This document shows positions 33,041-43,690 of a DNA stretch of 48,580 nt, piece after piece (positions within the stretch are counted from its first letter, which is position 1; each line of letters starts with the position of its first letter). The stretch lies in assembly GCA_900404475.1 (NCBI GenBank), contig OUQQ01000071.1, positions 1-48,580 on the forward strand, read 5' to 3'. The notes beneath the pieces were generated by a model. The model was not told where the DNA came from, made no database searches, and saw only the letters and a program-made list of their open reading frames with translations. The translations under genes were made by a program, and so were the position numbers. Source of the stretch: Spongospora subterranea (taxonomy: Eukaryota > Endomyxa > Phytomyxea > Plasmodiophorida > Plasmodiophoridae).

Positions 33041-33450
33041 ATGCACATGGCTTCGTCACGATATACTGTAGTTTACTGTGTAAAGCTTTCGCAGAGAAAT
33101 TTCTCCTCGGTTCGATGTCGTGTGTCTCTGACCAGATATTACAAAGTGAAGTAATGTTCCAGAACACTGAATTTGAGGTTCGGATCGGATGACGGGGCCC
33201 TTTCTTGCCAGTCTTTGCCTTTGTACAGTGTACACTGCTGGGTCTGCCGATCGTGACGCATCCACTGGATCTAAAATTAGAATTTCTGCAACAATGGCGC
33301 AGTGAGCACTCTACACTGGAAGGATCGTCCGTTTGAGGGCCGAGCCCGAACGGTTGTGCTCGCGTTTGGTACAGTACAGTGCACGGTGTCGCATATTGTC
33401 AATCTAAAGCGTATTGTTCATCAGCAACCGCTCTCATCAATCCGAACTCA
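33041..33450. other. Upstream region of the LYS fusion gene
   Basis: About 400 bases between the possible ends of the PPR gene and the fusion-gene ATG. Short open frames only. It should contain the LYS promoter; no clear motif is seen. Confidence 0.4.
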
Positions 33451-36400
33451 ATGTCGCCGCCGTTCTCGACCGGAAATCAGTCCGTCCTCATTCTTGGCTG
33501 CGGCCTGGTATCAGGCCCGTTGATTCAATACCTGTCAGTGGACCACAGCATTCCGACAATCGTCGCAACCCGTACAACGTTTAAAGCGGCTTCCCATAAA
33601 TCCGTTCAGGTGGTAGAATATGACATTGTTAAGGATGCCGAAGAAAACATGACTGGCTTGGTCAATATTATTCGATCTGCAAAAATGTACGTCACGGACT
33701 GTCACCGTATATCTTGTCTGAAATGAATTCTATCTCTTTTATGAATATCTAGACCGATCAAAATAATTGTTTCCCTTTTACCTTACATATACCATACAAA
33801 TGCTGCTACTGTTGCTCTTAATGAAAACGTCAATTTCTTCACCACGTCTTATGTTTCGGATTCTATGATGGCGCTAGATGATCAGGTTAGTTTTAAACTA
33901 TACCCATACTTCAGTTTGCGGTGTCTGAAATTGTTTAGGTGTCTAGACAAAACTTAGTGTTCCTGAACGAATGTGGTGTCGATCCGGGTCTCGATCATAT
34001 GTCCGCTATGCGTATCATTCACAGTGTCCAATCACGCAACGGCAAGGTCGTTTCATTTCGTTCGGTTTGTGGAGGGCTGCCATCCATAGAAAGCAACAAC
34101 AACCCGTTAGGGTATAAGCTGAGCTGGAGCCCTCGAGGTGCTGCCAATCGCTTTTTTCATTGTACTCCACCTTTTTACTAATTGCACAGGAGTCCTTCTG
34201 GCCAGTTCTAACGATGCTCGTTTTCTTTCAAACGGTGTGGAAATTCAGATTCCAGGACAGGAGTTGTTCTCCTCTGCGAACGTATTCAGTGACGTTGTTG
34301 ATATTAATGGTCAATCTGTTGAACTGGAATGGTTGGATTCCGATGTTGTCATGATTCATTCACTAATTTTAGTTTCCCAGGTACCTCAATCGTGACTCCG
34401 TCAAATATTTGCCAATATATTCGCTTGGAAGCGACATCAAGACAATTGTTCGGGGAACCTATCGCTATTCAGGTTGGTCGAAGCTAATGAAGGTATAAAT
34501 TTAGCTTCGACAGTTGCATCGTGTCAATCTGCTCTTTCTAGGCGATTGGGTCTTTGGGACTAAATTCACAGACCTGTTCGCCATATAATGGGTCGAGGTC
34601 GCCGTTGGCCATGACCGCACACTTTCTTCAATGTCAAGAGGGTTTAACTCCACAGCAGTATGTTATTGATACCTTGAAGGTCAATGGGGACGACCCAGTC
34701 TTGCGGCAGTTGTCATGGTACAAATTTTTCCCATGCTGCAAAGGCCGCGTTAATCTAAGCAATCGATGTTCAGGCTTGGCATATTTGATCAATCTGTATC
34801 TAGCCTGTTAGATAATGTTGGTTCTCCTTTGGACTTCATGTGCGCTCTCATGCAGTCTAAGATGCTGTATGCTCCTAATGAGCGAGATATGATCGTCATG
34901 AAACACGAGTATGGCTTCTTGATTTGTGCATACTGGATCTCTGAGAGAATCATCAATAGGTTTGAAGTGCAATATTCTTCTAGTGTTCGTGAGACCATTG
35001 TCTCAACATTAGTAGATGTTGGTCTTCAACCTACTGGCGAATCATCGATGGCGCGCACTGTCAGCCTTCCTCTTGCATGTGCAATTGTCAGTGCACGTTT
35101 GTGACCATGAGAAATTTGTATTTGTTGATCCCTTGACGCAGAGAGCCCTTTTGGAAGGACGATTGCAATGTTCGAGTGGCGTGAAGCGCCCCGTAGACCC
35201 CGAGGTGTACAATCTTATCTTGAATGAAATGGAAGAATTGGGAGTGAAGTTTTCTGATAAAGGTAATCTAATTTCTCGATGATGGGCGAAGATTCAAGTT
35301 TTACTTAGTTTTGGGACCCCATTTATGGATTCGAGCTGAATCCAAATCTGGTGAGGAGCGGTCGCCGCTTGTCCCCAATGATATCGTGCCGCTGTTGAAT
35401 GCGGGTTTCCGGGTTACTGTCGAAAGATCATCAACTCGATGCTTTCCCGATGCGGAATTTTCCGATATTGGCTGCACAATGGTGGTGGTGTTGGTTACTT
35501 GTTTAATATAACTCTAACTGAATATTAGGTTGACTCTGGGTCATGGAATACCGCGCCTCATTCCGCTATCATTTTGGGTCATCCTTTTTCTTTGTATTTC
35601 GTTCTACCGTGTTGCTGAGTGTTCATCATTTAGGGTTGAAAGAACTTCCTGAAGTTGACGACACGAAATCATCATTAACCGTGGAAGGTGCACTTCCAAC
35701 TGTACATTCATCATTTGCGCTTGTCCATCGTCATATGTACTTTGCTCACGCTTTCAAGAATCAAACTGGTTGGAAATCTTTATTGTCGCGTTTCGCGCAA
35801 GGTCCATGCTATTGTTGTTATTTATAAGAACATGTATTCTAACACTGATGAGGTTAGGTGGAGGATATCTTTGGGATCTTGAATATCTGACGGACAATAG
35901 TGGCCGCCGTGTGGCTGCGTTTGGACGAGCTGCAGGAATTGTCGGGATGGCGTTAGGTATATACAATTTAGTTGAAGTGGAACAATGCTTATTTATCCAA
36001 TTTATGTCTATAGGAGTACTCTGTTACGCCCTCAAACAAAAAGGCCTGCCCATGACCCCTGTTACGAGTTTCAAATCATCCCAAGATCTTGCCTCATATG
36101 TTGCTGGTCACTTCACCCGCATGGTTTTGCCAACCAAGGTGGTTATAATTGGCGCACTAGGGTCAGTCTTGACACGTCTCTCTACCAGCAATCTCGCCAT
36201 TTGATGGCGCTCTTTGTACAGACGATGTGGAGAAGGTGCCGAAATGATGGCTGGTCTGCTGGGCCTATCATCCTCATTATCGCTTTGGGATGTAGCCGAG
36301 ACTGCTCAAGGAGGACCTTTTCCTGAACTGCTTGCAGCGGATATTGTGGTCAACTGTATATGCCTAGGGGATACCCAAATACCTCCTTTCCTCACCCGAA

Positions 36401-36784
36401 ACATGCTCAAGTCTGACCCCTCGTCCCGCTTATCCGTGTTTGTGGACGTATCCTGTGATTACACCAACCCCAATAATCCATTCCCCAGTACCTTATTTGA
36501 GTTGCCGCTACTGTTCTCATTCTAACTGTTCGCTTTCTCTCCTAGTTTACTCATCAGGCACGACCCTAGTCGATCCAGTGCTTCGTGTCGATATCGATGG
36601 GTCCAGATCGTTAGACGTGATCGCAATTGATCATCTCCCAACCGTAATCCCGTGTGAGAGCAGTCAGGAGTTTTCATCGTCTCTTCAACCATATGTCATG
36701 GAGCTCTCGGACCCTGTCAAATCCCAAGTTCTCTCTCGAGCTGGCAACCTTTTTACTGATAAGCTTGCCAAAGCCTCTCTGTAA
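33451..36784 (+). CDS. LYS9-LYS1 fusion: both saccharopine dehydrogenases
   Basis: Fifteen introns of 46-66 nt leave 838 residues in one continuous frame. Residues 1-458 match saccharopine dehydrogenase (glutamate-forming, LYS9, 446 aa in yeast): VLILGCGLVSGPLIQYL, VSLLPYIYHTNAATVA, FLNECGVDPGLDHMSAMRII, SWSPRGVLLASSN, YLNRDSVKYLPIYSLG, NERDMIVMKHEFEV. Residues 459-838 match saccharopine dehydrogenase (lysine-forming, LYS1, 373 aa): WIRAESKSGEERSPLVP, ALVHRHMYFAHAFKNQTGW, NSGRRVAAFGRAAG, VVIIGALGRCGEGAE, GGPFPELLAADIVVNCI, DVSCDYTNPNNPFPIYS, VIAIDHLPTVIP. The halves join through a 46-nt intron (35263-35308); no in-frame ATG precedes the LYS1 half. Together they turn aminoadipate semialdehyde into saccharopine and then lysine. 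A 22-residue insertion precedes ALVHRHMYF. The C-terminus KASL is not a clear peroxisome signal. Confidence 0.93.
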
Positions 36785-36813
36785 CTTCTGCATATCTGCT
36801 GCTAATTCTGTTT

Positions 36814-37259
36814 ATGAACCTATTCCGTCCATTTACAATTATTACCATACAGAACCAAGTTCTTGTAACTCGGCATTCGTTGTTCATACAAAGTCATAAC
36901 TCGCGCTTGTGAATATGCTGATTGACGGATTGGCCTTTTCGAAGCCAATGAGACAGGAAAGAGACACAGAACAGTATTCAAAAGTTCGGTTATTCTCGAA
37001 ATTGCACTGAAGGGAGTACATAGCTCAGACAGTAATGGCTCTGAATTACGAAAAGTTTTCAATGATCGCGTTCAATATACTGTAAAGCCGGGTGCTCCGC
37101 TTGAGCTTTCCGAAAATCTTGGTGTTTTGTTATCGTTTATCTGAAAGAGATCCGCCTGTCCAGGTTGGAGCTAGTTTCATCGCCGGATTCCGCTCGGATT
37201 TTTGCGAAACCACAACGTACGTCTCGATTGACCCCTCTGGATATCTGCAGACGTTTTAG
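36814..37259 (+). CDS. Possible small gene downstream of LYS fusion, unknown
   Basis: Only 30 bases after the LYS stop, an ATG at 36814 opens a model with introns 36893-36944 (52 nt) and 37124-37163 (40 nt), giving 118 residues in frame. The most protein-like part is VFKSSVILEIALKGVHSSDS, VFNDRVQYTVKPGAPLELSE and GASFIAGFRSDFCETTTYVS. I do not recognise the family. It may continue into 37278-37470, where YRNYQSCFDLPALVVNGETK is also protein-like, but I found no frame-preserving join. The 40-nt intron is shorter than most here. Confidence 0.35.
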
Positions 37260-38840
37260 TGTGTAGGCGCTAACACGATGCAATCTCTTGTCTATCGCAA
37301 CTACCAGTCCTGTTTTGATCTACCGGCGTTGGTGGTAAATGGGGAGACGAAACCAAGAATGGTGATGATCCCATTGGACAAGTGTCTCCAACCTTCAGCA
37401 GTTTCCGCTGCTGCCCTATCTTCAACTGGGGCACTACATTTTTGTGTTTCGTCCTGGTTTTTTACTCTTGATGCATGTGAGGATTATTGGCATTTCCCGG
37501 GTTCAGACCAACTTGATTGACAAAGTCATAACACCCCACAAGGTACACGACGACTCAGTACAATGGAGGTAAAAACAACCGAATGGAAGTTTATTTCATG
37601 GCGAAACAATCCATGCCCAATGTGCGAAAAACGGGCGTTGACGCTTTCGTGTCGTTCACCCATGCTTTTGAGGGAATGTCAGCAAGAATATCGGATGACC
37701 GGCCAGCGAAAACTGTGACACATTCGATATACGGATGAGATCGAGAGGCTCCAAAAAAACCTTCGTTCCACCGGACACGTACATAGTTTGCGGTTGCCAG
37801 AAATGGCATATCTGACGAAGATCTGGGAACTTCAATCGTATGAAGTTGGCAGTGTAAGAGCAATGGTTTGAGGTAGTTGGGACGTGATAATCATGAAACT
37901 GTCATTTTATGCCATGAGCACGAACGTCGTCACATTCGTGTGATATCAAGTTCGTCACCGTGAAAACATGATCGTGGACCACCTTGATTGCGTTTGCTTG
38001 ACGCGGATGTCGTTGAAGATTGTAAGCGATGGCGACCTAGTCACCTAACTCCGGTTTCGACAGGTGATGTGTCCTTTTCTGACAAAGCGATGAAAGCGGT
38101 GCTGTTGACTGTGGTTTTTTACCAACACGTTTTGCATCCACCATATTGAAGGCATCAAAGACTCGACTAGATTCTACTACTGAGGTCAACTGATGTATGA
38201 ATATCGATGCAAGAATTGCAAACCGACAGTGATCGTGTAGCGGTTCGTGCAGAGGGAGAATGGGACGCTTGACGATTTGTACATCGCCACTCTGGTTCAA
38301 GTCGTACAGGCTGTTAAATATGACAATTCGACAACAGGTCTCAAGTCGTCGACTCGTGTTCCACGATCTTGTTCCTGATATCCATCCCCTGATGTTGAAA
38401 CCTTATCTCAACCAGCCGATCAATACAAGCGCCCACAGTCAAGTGATCTGCTGATTTGGATTGACAAGCGCCCATGCAGGCAAGGGATATCGTGATTCCG
38501 AACTTGAAACACACCAGAGGGCGAGTTTACAACCTCTCTTTGACATGATTACGAATGGGAAGTGGTGGTGAAGACATCGGTTGGGTTCGTCAGCGTGGAT
38601 GGATTGGCGAAACCGGAAAAAGGACGTACATCCCCGAAGACAATGGAGACATTCCAAGGCGAACTGAAAAACAATCATCGATCAATTCCGATTGATTCGT
38701 AGCTCTTCTTTTGATATCTCCCACGTCCTATACAATCAACCCCTAAGCAAGAAGTTAACGGTTTTTTTCAATTCCAAAAACATCGATAATAGATCAGTTC
38801 AAAATCACGCGCCATTGATTTTCACGATAAAGCGACACCG
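37260..38840. other. Unresolved stretch with short open frames
   Basis: About 1.6 kb. A forward frame at 37278-37520 and a reverse one at 37591-37863 (VRVRWNEGFFGASRSHPYIE) look moderately protein-like but have no recognisable domain and no consistent splice links. The rest is noise-like. It may be broken genes or old transposon sequence. Confidence 0.4.
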
Positions 38841-40360
38841 GTTTTGCGCAGAACCCTAACCAAGCCCATGGCGCTATCCTCCGTTATATCACGCCGGCGC
38901 CAGGCCCACGTCCACCGCCTGTATCGGCGACGGGTCAACAACTGTGACGCCGGACGTCTATACCTGGCGAGCAAGGGCGGTCGTCAACCCGATATCGTAT
39001 ACCCTCATACCCGCCTATCATCGTTAACGACCGATCAGATTCGCGACACCTGTGTTAACCCAAATCAATACCGGATATATCGTGGATGTGGTCTGAATAT
39101 TCTGGCCAGAGATGGACAGCGCCATGGCCAAGGGATTCATATCGGATTCTCTACCCGACGGGTTGGGGTTCGCGCTCATCTTTTGGGAATCGGTCTGAAC
39201 GTAATCGCAGAAACAGCTGGGGAATAACGGGACCGATAGAAGTCGGGCTCGACAACGGATTAGGCCAGCCGCTCTACGATTGTGTGATGAATACGGCCTG
39301 GAAGGTGTCGATTACATCTTCAGCCTGTCGAGCCCGATCCTGTTCATGAGCCCGAAGGATATCGCCTGTCAGATTTCATCGGTAATTTGGCGTCCATATC
39401 CGGACCCGGTTCCTGAAACCCGGTTCTAGGGTCTTCACGAGCTATCGGGTCATGGTCTAGGGCGTCTTCATCAACCCATAACTTATTCCGGTTGTTGGAC
39501 GATCCCCGATGTTGTTGGCGCGATGCAGGACCCATCCCTGGACTCGATCCCAGGTCATTACGCCCTGAGCCTGTACTCGGGGGCGGTATGGGATGGGTCA
39601 TCGTCATCTATTATACGCCAGATGGACAATCTTTGCGCCATGTCCAAGGACGACCCCTTAATTCGTCACGCCCTGGCGATATCAACTCCAGCTCAGTTCA
39701 ACGCCAACCACCAGCTTAAGACGTATGTCAAATCTTGTCAGCGGCAAGGGCATCTATTACGATATTTCATAGGTAAATTGGCGGCCATCCGCCTTGTTTT
39801 GGCTAAATTTCTCTCAGGATATGGGATCACGAGAGGAATCCTGATCCATCTCCCTGCAATATCACAGATTCTTTCGCGTATAATATCAACTGCCCGAACT
39901 GCTCCAAAAAGACACTCGTGACGTGGGGGTGACCCCGGTACTATCCCGATACGGTCTACCGCTTGGCCACGACATGGCGCTATCACATGCCGTTCCAGGG
40001 TCCGAACGGAATGGGCAGTTTAAATCACACCCCGATCTACGTTCCCAGATTAGTCCACCCCAATTGGCACCGCTCGATATACAGTAAACCCTTGTTGTTA
40101 AGACGCCGTTTGAATTTGATTAAACGGTTCAGCGACTCAAAACGGTTCAGCGACTCAAAATGCCATAGCAATCCAGGGTTCGGCCGGAAATTGTGTCTCG
40201 TTGTTCCCCACCGGGACCATTGGGGCAACATTTGCTGGTAAATATGGGATCTCCAACGAACGCCACAAAGACTCGGTGGCAAACGAGTAGCTTGGGTAAT
40301 CCTTGAATTTGAATTGCGTTGATCTGGCCGACGATCCGCAACAGACGTCCATTCGTCACA
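38841..40360. other. GC-richer degenerate island, origin unknown
   Basis: This 1.5-kb block is visibly richer in GC than the surroundings and has open forward frames broken by shifts. RLCDEYGLEGVDYIFSLSSP near 39275-39335 and ARDGQRHGQGIHIGF near 39105-39150 loosely recall IS1380/DDE_Tnp_1-type transposases, but the spacing is wrong and the match is weak. A 19-base direct repeat (ACGGTTCAGCGACTCAAAA) occurs twice in tandem near 40124-40161. It could be a foreign or transposon-derived pseudogene. I make no functional claim. Confidence 0.3.
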
Positions 40361-41821
40361 ATTCGCTGTGGCGTCGCGTGATTAGGTTCTCATATGCGTC
40401 ACCCCATCTGGTCATCAGAATTTCTCGCTCGTTGGCAGTAAACTTGCCTTCCGTTCAGGTTGTTTGAAGGAAACGATGGTTCTCCAACGCCCTGTCAGAA
40501 CAGCGTCGGCCAGGCCAACGCAGTCAACGTCCAACGATTACCGAGCCATTCGTTCGCATCAGATAACGCCACCTACCTCATTCGAGTTGTCCGCTAAACC
40601 AATCCCCAACGCTCCTAATATCATCCTTTTAAAATTCTGCAATTACATCAGCAATTCCAATGAATTTCTCACTGCAATATTGCAATTTAACGACGGGGAG
40701 CGAATTCGCTGCCGTACACTCTCTAATTTACCTCAGTCGTTTCAGGTCGAGCGACCGCCGAATTTCTGTGAAGCCGAATCAAGTTTTGCGGAACGAGTTA
40801 GATTCAGCCAAGTATTTTCGCCCATTGTTTGGAACTGATTTTTGCTCAAACACGCTGGATTACTGATCCAATGCGCCATTTGAGCCTAGTCCATAGATTC
40901 GAGCATTGCTGGCCACTCTTTCGCTCCATGAATGTGCAGCAATTGCTCTAGCTGCAGGTTTTTATTTGAAGTTTTCAGGAAAGGACCGGTAAACACATCT
41001 TTGATAAGATGTGCGAAGGTATCTGCTACACGATGGCGACAGTTCTTTTCACAACCTGAAAAACACCCTCCGCACTGCTGTAGCACAGTTTCGAATGGGT
41101 GTCAAGTTCAGTAAATCGGTGAACAAACACGTTTGACGGAAGAAATCATCCATGATCTACGATTCTCAACGTAAGAGATATTCACATTCGGGCACCGCGA
41201 CGGAATCGCAGTGCCGAGCGCGTCGGATCCTCAGCGAAGCAGTCTTGGTGCAGGATCGTGGCGTGAAGTACCCGATTGCGGTCGATATTGGTAATGGTTC
41301 AAGTTCATGCCGTATTGGAATTGTGTTGTGATCGATTCCAGGACCGTTGCCCCTGCGGCAAGGTGTTTGGCGCCAAGCGGGCCGGTTCCGATGAGCCAAA
41401 AATCGACTTCTGACCAGCTTTATTTCCAGATATATAACATGGAGAAGTTCGCAATGCAATAAAGTCGCTGATTGTTAATCGTGGGCATTTCGTGATCTGA
41501 TTGGCAGAGGATTTGCCGGAGTTCAAGAACAGTTTTTGAAATTTATGTAGAAGCTAATCGTGCAACACGACGCTCGTTCTTCCCCTCAAACGCCAAACGC
41601 AGTTCATCGGCGCCAATCGAATCGGGGAGACGTCGATGTGATCGATACTTACGCGTTGCGAAATCAGCCGATCGCCCTGTCAGGCCCCGTTCTCCCGAAC
41701 CCTTGCGTGCCCGGTATAAGCTACTCGTGTTCAAGATGTTAACAGCGGCCAACGATGAACCCTTGCTGCGGCTCACCTGTTTTCCTACGTGATGCCGTAA
41801 AAAGGTGCTCGATTGCCCTGA
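40361..41821. other. No gene recognised
   Basis: About 1.45 kb with short frames on both strands, none with recognisable motifs or coherent splice structure. Confidence 0.4.
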
Positions 41822-42417
41822 TCATGACAATGCATTCACCTTCATCGCCCAATTAGGATGAATTGTAAAAGATACAGTGTATAACTCTAACTCAACTGAC
41901 CTTGATTGTTCTTCCGAAGTTTCTCGTCCTTCTCTGTAAATATAATGCAGCCATATTCTGATGTTATCTGATGAAGGTACAGCCCCAGCATTGTTCCCCA
42001 GAATCTCATCAAAATACTCATATCCAAAGAGCGGGGGGATGTCGCCATCTCCAGACGGCAGGGCTGATGTCATCATTCGAAGGTGTGGCCATTGCTGGTT
42101 TAGATTTCCGTTGGAAAGAGTCCAAAATGCTGTGATTATTTTTGTTGGAGAGTTTTCCTTATCCTCTCATTTTTCCGGTACTTTGTTCTTTGGATAGTTC
42201 CATCGTATCGTCGGCGACGTTTATATGCGCCCGATGGAAAAGCATGCGCCGGCGCAGATGACACAGGTTGATTTCGATCGGATTCGCTGTCCGACCAGTT
42301 CTCAGACGAGCCGACGTCTTCTTCCCAAGGCGATTCGTTGTCTGGTTCTTTGTCATCAGATAGGTCCTTATCAGACAGTTGAACGGGGACTCCCCCATTA
42401 GCCGCAATCGTCGACAT
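41822..42417 (-). CDS. Possible acidic nuclear-type protein, exon structure unresolved
   Basis: The reverse strand starting at ATG 42417 reads MSTIAANGGVPVQLSDKDLS, then a long Asp/Glu/Ser-rich stretch (EPDNESPWEEDVGSSENWSD) and a basic cluster AYKRRRRYDG that could act as a nuclear localisation signal. A second open block nearer 41822-42130 contains FWTLSNGNLNQQWPHLR and PPLFGYEYFDEILGNN, which look like real protein. The two blocks are in different frames. A 3' site at ATCACAG near 42135 joins them only with an unusually long (about 90-nt) intron, and other joins give other frames. The family is unknown. Confidence 0.35.
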
Positions 42418-42419
42418 GG

Positions 42420-43511
42420 TTGATGAGATAGCACACATCATGGCCGCGACATCTCTCGCTTTCGCAGCGGCAACGGCGCGATTGTTCAGTCGTGGCGTAA
42501 TTACAACCGATTGTGATATTGTGTATAAAATGCTGCAGAATAAAAAACTCGGTCACAATATCCACAAACCCAGGTTTGATGACTGCAATCGCATTTACAA
42601 GAAAAAATTCCAGTCGAATGAGCCTATTCCGGGCGCAATCTGAGCAAAATGAACTGAGTTGAAACTTTGAAAAATTGACCGAAGCAATTGGCAAAAATCG
42701 AAAAGTAGCTCAATCGTCAGGATTTTTCAAGGCGCTTCTTTTTGTTGACATTGTTGTGGCCGAAAACGTCTGTGAGAGGCTGTAGGGACTTGCTGAAGCT
42801 ATACTTCCCATACTGTAGAAGTTATTCTTTGACCAAGCAGCTACACATTTGCGAGTCGAAATCGATCGGCAACAATCAATCATGGACAGAGAAGAAGGAA
42901 GGGCGGAGCAGCTTATTGCAGAATGCTTGAAAAATAAAAAAAAAAAGCTGCTGGAAAGAATGAACCTCTATTATGTTATGAATCAATATGAACAATCACC
43001 CCCCAACTGATAACGTATCCTTCATCATTATTTCCTGCTGGCAATCCCAGATCAGCGATATTGAAGTCTTGGCCTCCTCCATTGACATGACAAAAATATG
43101 AGAATCGCAGCCGCTTTGAACATTATGGAGAACTTGTTTTGTCGATTGGGAGTGATGCCTACTGTAGATTCTTGATCCTCCTATTCCTCATTCGACTGGA
43201 TTCTAATTACAACATGATGTTTATGAACCGCATCAATCGGCGAGTTGGGAGCCGCATCACCACCGCGCTCACGTCGAATCAACTCTTCTGAGTTCGTCCA
43301 ACTCAGCTCCCACTTATCCTGGGTCTCCAATTAAAGTAGAGACCAACTGCAGCTTCTGTTCGTGTGAACCGATGTCAATGCAGTTCGGAATTTCGTAGAC
43401 AATTGACGTCGTGAAAGCACCCAGAATATCCAGGATCAACATAAATAAGAAGGTATTATCGAGCCCAACTCCTTTTTTCTTTCAGAATCGGACCACTGCA
43501 TTTCAAATTTC
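42420..43511. other. No gene recognised
   Basis: About 1.1 kb upstream of the retroelement block. A forward frame (42416-42643) is open but overlaps the start of the reverse acidic gene. There is an A-run near 42937-42948. Nothing else is recognisable. Confidence 0.4.
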
Positions 43512-43690
43512 ATGTTCGAGGACTCGAGTAGTGACACGTCAAACAAAACACAACGTGTCGTCAAATATTATCAGGGTTTGATAAGCCATGGAACTTGGAC
43601 ACTCACGAACTTACCGAAGGGGCGGACGGCAATAGGCACAAAATGGATCGTCAAGATTAAGGAAGATGTACACACCAACCGGGCATTGTG
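43512..43690 (+). mobile_element. Ty1/copia reverse transcriptase fragment
   Basis: The frame reads VVKYYQGLISHGTWTLTNLP then KGRTAIGTKWIVKIKED, the N-terminal edge of copia reverse transcriptase (the usual pattern is NGTWxLVxLPxGxxxIGxKWVFKIK). Similarity stops near 43685, where sequence of a different superfamily begins. It is a short dead fragment joined to the gypsy remnant. Confidence 0.75.

Noticed and set aside
35263..35511. LYS1 half as a separate gene starting after the LYS9 stop
   Set aside because: No in-frame ATG exists between the upstream in-frame stop and the conserved WIRAE block; the ATG pair near 35278 runs into a stop after nine codons. The in-frame intron join is the simpler reading.
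37591..37863. Reverse open frame with VRVRWNEGFFGAS
   Set aside because: Moderately protein-like but no domain, no splice partners and no start context. Not annotated as a gene.
39100..39340. Firm call of an IS1380 transposase
   Set aside because: Two short likenesses with wrong spacing are not enough; kept only as a possibility.
42416..42643. Forward open frame MVDEIAHIMAATSLAFAAAT
   Set aside because: It starts on the same bases as the reverse acidic protein and has no recognisable homologue; both cannot easily be real. Left out for lack of support.
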